Assembly (NCBI GenBank): GCA_022826385.1
Contig: JAJDUZ010000028.1
Span: 48,349-112,348, forward strand
Length of the DNA stretch: 64,000 bases
Reading direction: 5' to 3'
Origin: Silicimonas sp.
Lineage (GTDB): Bacteria > Pseudomonadota > Alphaproteobacteria > Rhodobacterales > Rhodobacteraceae
Part shown: positions 8,512 to 16,346 of the stretch, piece after piece
How positions within the stretch are numbered: the first letter of the stretch is position 1
Layout: every line of letters begins with the position of its first letter
The notes under the pieces: model-generated
What the model saw: only the letters and a program-made list of their open reading frames with translations
Told to the model about the DNA's origin: nothing
Databases searched by the model: none
Made by a program: the position numbers and the translations under genes

Positions 8512-9327
8512 TCAATGCTCCACCCCCAGATAGGCGTCGATCACATCCTGATTGCCGCGCACCTCGTCCGGCGTCCCGTCCCCGATCTTGCGGCCGTAAT
8601 CCATCACGACGACCCGGTCGGAGAGGTCCATGACCACGCCCATATCGTGCTCGATCAGGCAGATCGTGGTGCCGAATTCATCGTTCACGTCCAGGATGAA
8701 GCGGCTCATGTCCTCTTTCTCTTCGACATTCATGCCGGCCATCGGTTCATCCAGAAGCAGAAGCTTGGGCTCGGCGGCCAGCGCGCGCGCCAGTTCCACC
8801 CGCTTCTTCAAGCCATAGGGCAAACGCCCCACCGGGGTTTTCCGGATGTGCTGGATTTCGAGGAAGTCGATGATCTTCTCGACCTGTTCCCGGTTCGCCA
8901 CTTCCTCGGCCTCGGCCTTGCCCCACCAAAGCGCCTGCCGCCACATAGGGCTTTTCATATGTGTCAGCCGCCCGGTCATGATGTTGTCCAGCGTCGACAT
9001 GCCATCGAACAGCGCAATGTTCTGGAACGTCCGCGCCACGCCTTGGCGTGCAACCTCGTAGGGCTTCATCGCGGGCCGCTTTGACCCACGGAACCAGACC
9101 TCGCCTTCCTGCGGATGATAAAACCCGGATATCACGTTGAGCATGGACGATTTTCCAGCCCCGTTCGGGCCGATGATCGCGCGGATTTCGCCCTCGTGCA
9201 CATCAAAGGAAATGTCGCTGATCGCGGTGACGCCGCCGAATTTCAGCGTGATGTTCTTCATCTCCATCATGACGCCACCGATCTGGCGCCCGTCTGCGGT
9301 GGTATAGTTCCCGGCCATCGCGTTCAT
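8512..9327 (-). CDS. Branched-chain-type ABC transporter ATP-binding protein (LivG-like)
   Basis: ATPase subunit of 271 residues. Walker A is GPNGAGKSS, Walker B is LLLLDEPMAG, and the C-terminal IEHDMGVVMDLSDRVVVMDYG segment is characteristic of LivG. The ABC signature is altered: LPYGLKKRVELARAL replaces LSxGQQR-type sequence, which is common in LivG. The start was set at the ATG at 9327 because it overlaps the 86-residue membrane protein gene by four bases; the upstream extension of the frame has no coding character. Confidence 0.9.
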   Translation of the reverse strand: MNAMAGNYTTADGRQIGGVMMEMKNITLKFGGVTAISDISFDVHEGEIRAIIGPNGAGKSSMLNVISGFYHPQEGEVWFRGSKRPAMKPYEVARQGVARTFQNIALFDGMSTLDNIMTGRLTHMKSPMWRQALWWGKAEAEEVANREQVEKIIDFLEIQHIRKTPVGRLPYGLKKRVELARALAAEPKLLLLDEPMAGMNVEEKEDMSRFILDVNDEFGTTICLIEHDMGVVMDLSDRVVVMDYGRKIGDGTPDEVRGNQDVIDAYLGVEH

Positions 9328-9584
9328 GTCGGCTCTTTCCTGAAGATATGCTTGAGCGCCCAAAGGCCGAAAGCGGCGGTGCCAACGATCCAGATCAGGA
9401 CAAATGGCAGGAACCAGAGGCTGGTCGTCTCCTCCCCTTTGCCGAACATCACGTCCGCACCAAAGAACCAGAGGAAGACGGGCAGCATGATCGCCTGAAA
9501 TATCCAGAACGACCGCTGCCCTTTGCCGTAAAGCGCCACACCGCCGATAAAGGCCGCGCCAAGAACGAGGAGAAGCGGCTTCAT
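9324..9584 (-). CDS. Small membrane protein, 86 aa
   Basis: An 86-residue protein with three hydrophobic stretches (about 3-18, 26-42, 56-77) and a basic end (LKHIFRKEPT). GGGGG lies six bases before the ATG, and the stop overlaps the livG start by four bases. It is not visibly related to the two small membrane proteins further down the operon. It joins the acyl-CoA synthetase gene to the transporter genes. Function unknown. Confidence 0.7.
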   Translation of the reverse strand: MKPLLLVLGAAFIGGVALYGKGQRSFWIFQAIMLPVFLWFFGADVMFGKGEETTSLWFLPFVLIWIVGTAAFGLWALKHIFRKEPT

Positions 9585-9639
9585 CGAGTGCCCCCACGGG
9601 ATGGCGGGCGGGGCGATGGCGAAGCCGAGCGGCGGCCGA

Positions 9640-11595
9640 TCATTCCGCCGCCTCCAGCGTCTTCGCGGTCACCTCGGCCGTCTTGGCGTCCCGAATTTCC
9701 AGAGTCGCCTTGATCGAGCCTTTGCGTCCGTCCTCATACGTCACTTCCGTCTCGGTCGAGACCTTGTCGGACCCGTCATAAAGCGCGGTCACCAGATCGT
9801 GGAACTTCTCGCCAATGATCTTGCGCCGCACCTTGCGGGTCCGGGTCAGCTCCCCGTCATCGGCATCCAGTTCCTTGTGCAGCACAAGGAACCGGTGGAT
9901 CTGGCAGCCGGACAGCATCTCGTCCGTGGCAAGTGAGCGGTTCACTTCTTCCACATGGCCCTGCACCGTGGACAGCACCTCCGGATGCCCGGCCAGTTCC
10001 TGATACGAGCCATAGGCGATGTTGTTCCTCTCGGCCCAGTTGCCCACCGCCGTCAGGTCGATATTGATGAAGGCCGTGCAATAGTCGCGATCCGCGCCAT
10101 GCACCACGGCTTCCAGAATGTTCGGGAAGAACTTCAGCTTGTTCTCGACATATTTCGGCGCGAACAAAGCCCCTGACGCCAGCTTCCCCACATCCTTGGC
10201 GCGGTCGATGATCCGCAAATGCCCCGAGCTTTCCTCGATGAACCCGGCATCGCCCGTAGCGACCCAGCCTTCAGCATCCTTGGTGTCCGCCGTGCTTTCC
10301 GCGTTCTTGTAATACTCGACGAACACGCCGGGCGAACGATAGAAGACCTCGCCGCTTTCCGCGATCTTCAACTCGACCCCCGGTGACGGCACGCCCACCG
10401 TGTCGGCGCGCACTTCGTTGTCCGGTTGCTGGGTGATGAAGACGCTGGCTTCGGTCTGGCCATAGAGCTGCTTCAAGTTGATCCCCAGCGAGCGCCAGAA
10501 CTCGAAGATCTCAGGCCCAATCGCCTCGCCCGCGGTATAGGCCACCCGCACATTCGACATGCCCGCGCGATTGCGCAGCGGGCGCAGCACCAGAACATTG
10601 CCAACCGCGTGCTTCACCCGGTCCATGAACCCGACCGTCTCGCCGTCGAGGATCTTCGGCCCGACCTTGGCGGCGTGCTTCATGAAGTAGCCATACATGC
10701 CGCGCTTCCACGCGCTGGCATCTTCCATCCGGATCGTCAGGATGGTGATCCGTTCCTCGAAATAGCGCGGCGGCGCAAAGAAATAGGTCGGCCCGATCTC
10801 GTGCAGGTTCTCGTACATCGTGGCGGTCGATTCCGGGCAGTTCGTGCAGAACCCGCACCAGTACGCCTGCCCGACCGAAAAGATGAAGTCGCCCACCCAA
10901 GCCATTGGCAGATAGGCCAGAATGCTCTCCGCTTCGGTCAGCTTGTCGAACTCGGCCGAGGCTTTCGACGTCTCTATGATGTTCCGGTTCGACAGCACCA
11001 CGCCCTTCGGCCGCCCGGTCGTTCCCGAGGTGTAAAGCATGACACACGTGTCGTCATAATCCGCCGCATCGCGCCGTCGGTTCAACTCGGCCTCGTGCCG
11101 CCCCTTGGCGGCCCGCCCCATGTCCTGCACCTCGGAATACGGCGTCATGTGGGAATGGTCGTATTTCCGCATCCCCCGTTTGTCGACATAGAGGATATCC
11201 TTCAGCCCCGGCAGCCGATCCTTGATCTCGATGATCTTGTCGACCTGCTCCTGGTCCTCGACGATGGCCATGCGCGCACCGCAATGGTCCAGCACATAGG
11301 CGATCTCTTCAGCGACGCTGTCCTGATAGACCGGCACCGGCACCGCACCCACCGACTGCGCGGCCACCATGGCCCAATAGAATTGCGGACGGTTGCGGCC
11401 GATGATGGCGATATGCTCGCCCTCTTCGAGGCCGATATCCAGAAGGCCCAGCGCCAGCGCCTCGATCTCGTCCGCGGTCTCGGCCCAGGTCCAGCTTTGC
11501 CAGATGCCGAATTCCTTTTCGCGATAGGCCGCACGCGCCCCGAATTTTTCGGCGTTGCGTGCCAGAAGCCTCGGTATCGAGGTCAACTCCGGCAT
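9640..11595 (-). CDS. Long-chain-type acyl-CoA synthetase / AMP-binding protein
   Basis: Adenylate-forming enzyme of 651 residues expected to convert a carboxylic acid, ATP and CoA into an acyl-CoA. The phosphate loop YTSGTTGRPKG is at 188-198, the GQTEAS adenine-site motif and WVATGDAGF hinge follow, and a basic C-terminal segment TRTRKVRRK precedes the catalytic-lysine region. The ATG at 11595 has GGGAGGA just upstream; a GTG four codons earlier is less likely. It is the first gene of the operon leading into the Liv-type transporter, with a palindromic operator 60 bases upstream. The chain length or type of its acid substrate is not readable. Confidence 0.88.
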   Translation of the reverse strand: MPELTSIPRLLARNAEKFGARAAYREKEFGIWQSWTWAETADEIEALALGLLDIGLEEGEHIAIIGRNRPQFYWAMVAAQSVGAVPVPVYQDSVAEEIAYVLDHCGARMAIVEDQEQVDKIIEIKDRLPGLKDILYVDKRGMRKYDHSHMTPYSEVQDMGRAAKGRHEAELNRRRDAADYDDTCVMLYTSGTTGRPKGVVLSNRNIIETSKASAEFDKLTEAESILAYLPMAWVGDFIFSVGQAYWCGFCTNCPESTATMYENLHEIGPTYFFAPPRYFEERITILTIRMEDASAWKRGMYGYFMKHAAKVGPKILDGETVGFMDRVKHAVGNVLVLRPLRNRAGMSNVRVAYTAGEAIGPEIFEFWRSLGINLKQLYGQTEASVFITQQPDNEVRADTVGVPSPGVELKIAESGEVFYRSPGVFVEYYKNAESTADTKDAEGWVATGDAGFIEESSGHLRIIDRAKDVGKLASGALFAPKYVENKLKFFPNILEAVVHGADRDYCTAFINIDLTAVGNWAERNNIAYGSYQELAGHPEVLSTVQGHVEEVNRSLATDEMLSGCQIHRFLVLHKELDADDGELTRTRKVRRKIIGEKFHDLVTALYDGSDKVSTETEVTYEDGRKGSIKATLEIRDAKTAEVTAKTLEAAE

Positions 11596-11641
11596 ATGTC
11601 CTCCCACATTTTCGACAGAGTGTGCGAAGTTCCCCGCGCGT

Positions 11642-11670
11642 GGTCAACAATTAAATGAACGGTCGTTCAT
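11642..11670 (-). promoter_or_regulatory. TetR-type palindrome with adjacent -35 for the synthetase/liv operon
   Basis: ATGAACGGTCGTTCAT (11655-11670) has perfect six-base arms TGAACG/CGTTCA around two bases. On the minus strand it is followed by TTGACC (complement of 11642-11647), a good -35, and 17 bases later CACACT as a weak -10. The same arm-2-arm sequence overlaps the promoter of the methylcrotonyl-CoA carboxylase operon at 41043, implying one regulator for both. Confidence 0.6.
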
Positions 11671-11726
11671 AAATCTGCCGACCCGACTGTGGCTGCCCCC
11701 TTGCAGAGCGACGCGCGCGCGTAACC

Positions 11727-12533
11727 TCAGCCGTCTACCGCCTCGCGCTGCCTGCGCGTGATCTGCCGTTTCGACAGAACCGACGCGACGAGAACCCCCA
11801 CTGTCACGATCCCGATGATGATCGTGGACAGGGCATTGATCTCGGGACTGACCCCCAACCGGACGGACGAGAATATCTTGATCGGCAAGGTCGTCGCCGA
11901 CGGCCCTGCGGTGAAACTGGCGATCACCAGATCGTCCAGCGACAGGGTGAATGCCAGAAGCCATCCAGCAATCACCGCGGGCGCAATGATCGGCAACGTG
12001 ACCGAGGTGAAGGCCTGCAACGGCGTGCAGCCCAGATCCAGTGCCGCCTCCTCCAGCGACCGGTCGAAACTGACCAGCCGCGACGACACGACGACCGAAA
12101 CATAGCACATCGCGAAAGTTGTATGCGCCAGCACGATCGTCAGCACGCCCCGGTCCAGCCCGATCGCGATGAAAAGCAACAAGAGCGACAGACCGGTAAT
12201 CACCTCGGGCATCACCAGCGGCGCATAGATCATCCCACTGAACAGCGTCCGTCCCACGAACGCCCCCCGCCGCATCATCGCGTAGGCCGCCATGGTCCCC
12301 AGAACGGTCGCCACCGTGGCCGAGAAGAACGCCACCCGCACGGTGACCCAGGCCGCATCCAGAAACGCCTCGTTCCGGACGACCTCGCCATACCACTTGG
12401 TCGAGAAACCGGCCCAGACCGTCACCAGTTTGGATTCATTGAAGCTGTAGACCACAAGGATGACCATCGGGATGTAGAGAAATGCGAAGCCCAAGGTCAG
12501 CGACACGATATTGAACGCCGAAAGACCCCTCAT
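11727..12533 (-). CDS. Spermidine/putrescine-type ABC permease (PotI/PotC-like)
   Basis: Inner-membrane permease of 268 residues with six hydrophobic helices. The EAA loop is SLEEAALDLGCTPLQAFTSVTLP, followed by SLDDLVIASFTAGP, which is typical of PotC/PotI. It overlaps the PotH-like gene by four bases and is the last gene of the transporter operon (binding protein, ATPase, permease, permease). It probably serves putrescine or a related amine, supported by the aminotransferase gene diverging from the operon. Confidence 0.9.
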   Translation of the reverse strand: MRGLSAFNIVSLTLGFAFLYIPMVILVVYSFNESKLVTVWAGFSTKWYGEVVRNEAFLDAAWVTVRVAFFSATVATVLGTMAAYAMMRRGAFVGRTLFSGMIYAPLVMPEVITGLSLLLLFIAIGLDRGVLTIVLAHTTFAMCYVSVVVSSRLVSFDRSLEEAALDLGCTPLQAFTSVTLPIIAPAVIAGWLLAFTLSLDDLVIASFTAGPSATTLPIKIFSSVRLGVSPEINALSTIIIGIVTVGVLVASVLSKRQITRRQREAVDG

Positions 12534-13417
12534 CCGCCCCGCTCCCGCTGGCGCGTCTCATGGCGCTGGAACAGCACGATCGGGATCACGAGGATCAACA
12601 GCAGGATGATCGCCACCGCACTTGCCACCGGCCAGTCCCGGTTCGAGAAGAACTCCTCCCACAGAACCTTTCCGATCATCAACGTGTCCGATCCCCCCAG
12701 AAGCGACGGGATCACGAACTCGCCCACCGTCGGGATGAAGACCAGGAAACACCCGGCAATCACACCGGGCCGTGCCAAAGGCCAGGTCACATGCCAGAAC
12801 GCCGTCAGCCGCGAGCACCCCAGATCCTCGGCCGCCTCCAGCAACGACGGGTCCATCCGATCAAGCGAGGCATAGATCGGCAGGATCATGAATGGCAGAT
12901 AGGTATAGACGATCCCGATATAGACCGCGGTCGTGGTGTTCAGAATTTGCAGCGGCTCGGCAATCAGCCCGGTCCACAGCATGAACTGGTTGAGGAACCC
13001 TTCATTCGCCAGAATACCGATCCACGCATAAACCCGGATCAGGAAACTGGTCCAGAACGGCAGGATCACCAGCATCATCAGGGCCGGACGCCATGCCTCG
13101 GGCGCGCGGCTCATGGCATAGGCGATAGGGAAACCAACGCCCAATGTCAGAACCGTGGACACCAGGGCGATTTGCACGCTCGACAGATAGGCTTTCCAGT
13201 AAAGATCGTCCTCGGTCAGGAAGACGAAATTCTCGACATCCAGCGCCGCGAAAAACCCCCGCAACCCGGCCCAGCCCTCTGACAGGTCCAGCGTCGGCGT
13301 ATAGGGCGGGATCGAGATGGCATAATCCGACAGCGAAATCTTGGTGACGATCGCAAAGGGCACAAGGAACAGGATCAGCAGCCAGACATAAGGGATCGCG
13401 GTGAAGAGCCTCAGCAT
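12530..13417 (-). CDS. Spermidine/putrescine-type ABC permease (PotH/PotB-like)
   Basis: Inner-membrane permease of 295 residues. The EAA loop reads LLEAAEDLGCSRLTAFWHVTWP and the following FIPTVGEFVIPSLLGG is a PotB/PotH hallmark. The start is the ATG at 13417 (MLRLFTAIP) with GGGAG upstream; the longer frame runs into the repeat element and is not coding. A 346-base gap separates it from the ATPase gene, unusually long inside such an operon and containing a copy of the composite repeat. The two permease genes may therefore have partly separate expression. Confidence 0.9.
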   Translation of the reverse strand: MLRLFTAIPYVWLLILFLVPFAIVTKISLSDYAISIPPYTPTLDLSEGWAGLRGFFAALDVENFVFLTEDDLYWKAYLSSVQIALVSTVLTLGVGFPIAYAMSRAPEAWRPALMMLVILPFWTSFLIRVYAWIGILANEGFLNQFMLWTGLIAEPLQILNTTTAVYIGIVYTYLPFMILPIYASLDRMDPSLLEAAEDLGCSRLTAFWHVTWPLARPGVIAGCFLVFIPTVGEFVIPSLLGGSDTLMIGKVLWEEFFSNRDWPVASAVAIILLLILVIPIVLFQRHETRQRERGG

Positions 13418-13763
13418 GGGGGTCTCCCGAACCGCGTCTCCATCGGCCCAAAAATATCCAAACACGCCGCAAGCCGTCGGGTGCCCTCATCTGGATAACC
13501 GAGACCACGGCGCGACAAGACATCGCCCGGCCGCGCATCCCCTAACCACCTGCCAAAGGCGCCACGGCGCCACCACGCCCGGCGGCGCTCAGCCCCCGGA
13601 GTTAACCCGATGTGCAGAGCGGCAAAGGCAGAAAAGCGCTCAGGCTGACAAACATCTGACGTCCTTATGAATTTCGAAACCGAGTCCCCCCAACATGCGA
13701 GGGAGGTTGGGTGGGGGAAAAACGCGCGCTGCGTTAACGAAATTTTAAGGCCCCGCGCCACCA
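13418..13763. other. 346-base gap inside the pot-type operon
   Basis: Contains a core copy of the dispersed element (13439-13460) and a stem on the minus strand close after the ATPase gene: CCCAAC (13689-13694) with GTTGGG (13706-13711), extended by CCC/GGG past a one-base bulge. The rest is a GC-rich tract followed by an AT-rich patch (13730-13755). No gene seen. Confidence 0.45.
13439..13460 (-). repeat. Composite intergenic element, copy 2 (core only)
   Basis: On the minus strand TGGATATTTTTGGGCCGATGGA, matching the core of the other copies but without the CCCCGG run and without a GC hairpin directly before it. It ends about 20 bases before the PotH-like start codon. Confidence 0.6.
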
Positions 13764-14885
13764 TCACGACGTCAGCACGAGACCGGCCGTGTCGCTCCAC
13801 GACAGCCACACCTCGTCCTCCCATGTGAAGTCCCGTCGCGCGATCCGCGACCGGTTCCCGACCTCGCATTTCACCACCGGGCCTTCCGGCAATTCCACGT
13901 GATAGGTCGAAAGATTGCCCAGATAGCCGATATCCAGAATCTTGCCTTTCACCCGGTTCGGCGCCTCGGGCACCTCGCGGCTGATGGCGATCTTCTCGGG
14001 TCGCACGGCCAGCGTCACCTCCTGCCCGATCGTCAGATCACCGACGGGTCTGGCAAAAAAACGTTTCCCCTCGGCCCAGTCCAGCATCACCGTCTCGCCC
14101 AACTGCCGGACCCGCGCCTTGATCAGGTTCACGTCACCGATGAAATCCGCCACGTAAACCGAGTTCGGCTGCTCATAGATCCGGTCCGGCGTGTCGACTT
14201 GCACAAGCTGGCCCTGGTCCATCACCGCCACGCGCGAGGCCACCGTCATCGCCTCTTCCTGGTCATGGGTGACGATGACAAAGGTCGTGCCGGTCTTCTC
14301 CTGAATGTCCATCAACTCGAACTGCGTTTCCTGTCGCAGTTTCTTGTCCAGCGCGCCCAAAGGCTCGTCCAGCAGCAGCAGCTTCGGCCCTTTCGCCATC
14401 GCCCGCGCCAAAGCCACCCGTTGCCGCTGCCCCCCCGAAAGCTGGTGCGGTTTCCGGCGCGCCAGCTTCCCCAATTGCGTCAGCTTCAGCATCTCGTCGA
14501 CACGGGCCGCGATCCGGTCCTTGCTCAACCCGTCGCGCTTCAGACCGAAAGCGATATTGTCCCAGACCGAGAGATGCGGAAACAAGGCATAGGACTGGAA
14601 CATCATGTTCACGGCCCGCTTGTTGGGCGGCACACCTCCCATGTCGACACCGTCAATGCTCAGTCGACCCGCACTTGGCGTCTCGAAGCCCGCCAGCATG
14701 CGCATCAGGGTCGTCTTGCCACAGCCTGATGGCCCCAGCAGGGCAAAGAATTCCTTGGGATAGATATCCAGCGAAACATCGTCGATGGCGGTGAAGTCAC
14801 CAAAGGCCTTGCTGACCCCCTCGATCCGGATCAGGGGCGTCGCCGCAGGATCCTCCCATGGCGCGAATGCGGTCTCGTTCACCAT
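13764..14885 (-). CDS. Spermidine/putrescine-type ABC ATP-binding protein (PotA/PotG-like)
   Basis: ATPase of 373 residues. Walker A GPSGCGKTT is at 51-59, the signature LSGGQRQR at 149-156 and Walker B LLLLDEP at 169-175. A C-terminal TOBE-type domain (about 280-373) carries AVRPEKIAIS and GNLSTYHVELPEG. Length and domain order match PotG. It lies 55 bases downstream of the binding-protein gene, with a stem-loop in between, and 346 bases upstream of the first permease gene. Confidence 0.92.
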   Translation of the reverse strand: MVNETAFAPWEDPAATPLIRIEGVSKAFGDFTAIDDVSLDIYPKEFFALLGPSGCGKTTLMRMLAGFETPSAGRLSIDGVDMGGVPPNKRAVNMMFQSYALFPHLSVWDNIAFGLKRDGLSKDRIAARVDEMLKLTQLGKLARRKPHQLSGGQRQRVALARAMAKGPKLLLLDEPLGALDKKLRQETQFELMDIQEKTGTTFVIVTHDQEEAMTVASRVAVMDQGQLVQVDTPDRIYEQPNSVYVADFIGDVNLIKARVRQLGETVMLDWAEGKRFFARPVGDLTIGQEVTLAVRPEKIAISREVPEAPNRVKGKILDIGYLGNLSTYHVELPEGPVVKCEVGNRSRIARRDFTWEDEVWLSWSDTAGLVLTS

Positions 14886-14904
14886 TGCCAGCCCCCGGAA
14901 AAAC

Positions 14905-14932
14905 GGGGCCCCGGAGCAAGTCCGGGGACCCC
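14905..14932 (-). terminator. Stem-loop after the polyamine binding-protein gene
   Basis: GGGGCCCCGGA (14905-14915) pairs with TCCGGGGACCCC (14921-14932) with a single bulged A and a five-base loop. It lies eight bases past the binding-protein stop. No U-run, so partial termination or 3'-end protection of the binding-protein message is likely. Confidence 0.6.
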
Positions 14933-14940
14933 CAAGCGAC

Positions 14941-16026
14941 TTATGTCCCCGACTTCACCTTGGTCCAGAGACGGGTCACTGTCCGCTGCACCCGTGGCGG
15001 GTACGGCGTTGTCGTATAAAGGTTTTCCAGCGTGGCCTCGTCCGGATAGATCGCCGGATCGCCGATCACGTCCTCGACCAGAAACTCCTTCGAGGCCGCG
15101 TTGCCGTTGGCGTAATACACATAGTTCGACGCCGCCGCCATGTTCTGGGCATCCATGATGAAATCCAGGAACTTGTGAGCGGCCTCGGGGTTCGGCGCAT
15201 CGACCGGGATCGCCATCTGGTCGAACCACATCAGCGCGCCTTCCTTCGGCGCGTTATAGGCCACCTCGACCCCGTTGTCGGCTTCCGCTGCCCGGTCGCG
15301 CGCCTGTAGCACATCGCCCGACCACCCGACGGCGACGCAAATCTCGCCATTGGCCAGCGCGTTGATGTATTCCGACGAATGGAATTTCTGGATGTAAGGC
15401 CGCACGCCCATCAGGATCGGCTCGACCTTGGCGATCACGTCCGGGTCATGGCTATCCGGATCCTCTCCAATGTATTGGAGCGCCATTGGAATGATCTCGG
15501 TCGGCGCATCCAGGAAATGCACGCCACAGTCTGCCAGCTTCTCCATATTGGCCGGGTCCAGAACCAGTGCCGCGCTGTCGATCGGCGCATCTTCTCCCAG
15601 AATCTCCTGCACCTTGCCGACATTCACGCCAAGGCCCGTGGTGCCCCACATGTAGTTGATCGAGTAAGCCGCACCTGGGTCATAGGCCTCGGTCCGCGCC
15701 TGCACGACATCCCAGAGATTGCCGATATTCGCGAGCTTCGACTTGTCCAGCGGCTGGAACGCCCCGGCCTGAATCTGACGTTGCAGGAAGGTGCCCGACG
15801 GTACGACAACATCATAGCCCGACCCACCGGCCAGAAGCTTGGTTTCCAGCACCTCGTTCGAATCGAACACGTCATAGATCAGGTCGATCCCGGTCTCTTC
15901 CTCGAACTTGGTCAGCAGCTCTTCGTCGATATAGTCCGACCAGTTATAGACGCGCACTTCCTCGGCCATCGCCATGGACACCAGCGCAGTAGAGGCCAGC
16001 GCGGCCCCGATCAGTTTCAATCCCAT
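14941..16026 (-). CDS. Polyamine (putrescine-type) ABC substrate-binding protein (PotF/PotD-like)
   Basis: Periplasmic binding protein of 361 residues. The signal peptide is MGLKLIGAALASTALVSMAMA and the mature protein begins EEVRVYNWSDYIDEELL, the sequence seen at the start of mature PotF/PotD proteins. Later segments NYMWGTTGLGVNVGKV and AVGWSGDVLQARDRA also fit this family. The start at 16026 has GGGAG at suitable spacing; upstream codons of the same frame are not coding. First gene of the transporter operon, diverging from the aminotransferase gene. Confidence 0.92.
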   Translation of the reverse strand: MGLKLIGAALASTALVSMAMAEEVRVYNWSDYIDEELLTKFEEETGIDLIYDVFDSNEVLETKLLAGGSGYDVVVPSGTFLQRQIQAGAFQPLDKSKLANIGNLWDVVQARTEAYDPGAAYSINYMWGTTGLGVNVGKVQEILGEDAPIDSAALVLDPANMEKLADCGVHFLDAPTEIIPMALQYIGEDPDSHDPDVIAKVEPILMGVRPYIQKFHSSEYINALANGEICVAVGWSGDVLQARDRAAEADNGVEVAYNAPKEGALMWFDQMAIPVDAPNPEAAHKFLDFIMDAQNMAAASNYVYYANGNAASKEFLVEDVIGDPAIYPDEATLENLYTTTPYPPRVQRTVTRLWTKVKSGT

Positions 16027-16346
16027 GAAATCACTCCCAGTGTGGTCTTTCCGCGCGATATTCGGGCAAGTCAAAACCGCCGACAAGCGAATTGATGCAC
16101 GGCCAGCCCATAATTCGCCTCTCCCTGCCCGAAACTTCCGCATCGAAAGACGTCCCTGCCTCCATCGGCCCTGAAATATCCTCGGGGGAGCGCGAGGGGG
16201 CAGACAGCCCCCTCGCCCCCCGCGGCCCGTCCCGTCGCACCGGCGCCAGCCGGTGTGGTGGGACGGGTCGCAACTGACGTCCCGCGATTGACGCGCCCGG
16301 CGAAAGCCCCCTAGATGCCCGAAACCCATGCCGGAGCGCGCGACCC
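16027..16346. other. 320-base divergent intergenic region with repeat and long hairpin
   Basis: Lies between the divergently transcribed binding-protein and aminotransferase genes and should hold both promoters. It carries the composite repeat (16161-16216) and a further hairpin: CCCGTCCC (16226-16233) with GGGACGGG (16260-16267), inside which CACCGGC (16238-16244) pairs with GCCGGTG (16249-16255). No small gene is evident. Confidence 0.55.
16161..16216 (-). repeat. Composite intergenic element, copy 3 (core plus hairpin)
   Basis: Core on the minus strand is CCCCCGAGGATATTTCAGGG then CCGATGGA (16161-16188). It is preceded by a perfect ten-base stem, GCGAGGGGGC (16192-16201) with GCCCCCTCGC (16207-16216), loop AGACA. 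Same hairpin-core order as copies 1 and 5. Confidence 0.7.

Noticed and set aside
13411..13869. 152-residue minus-strand frame in the gap of the pot-type operon
   Set aside because: It begins inside the ATPase gene in another frame, runs through the repeat and has no ribosome-binding site.
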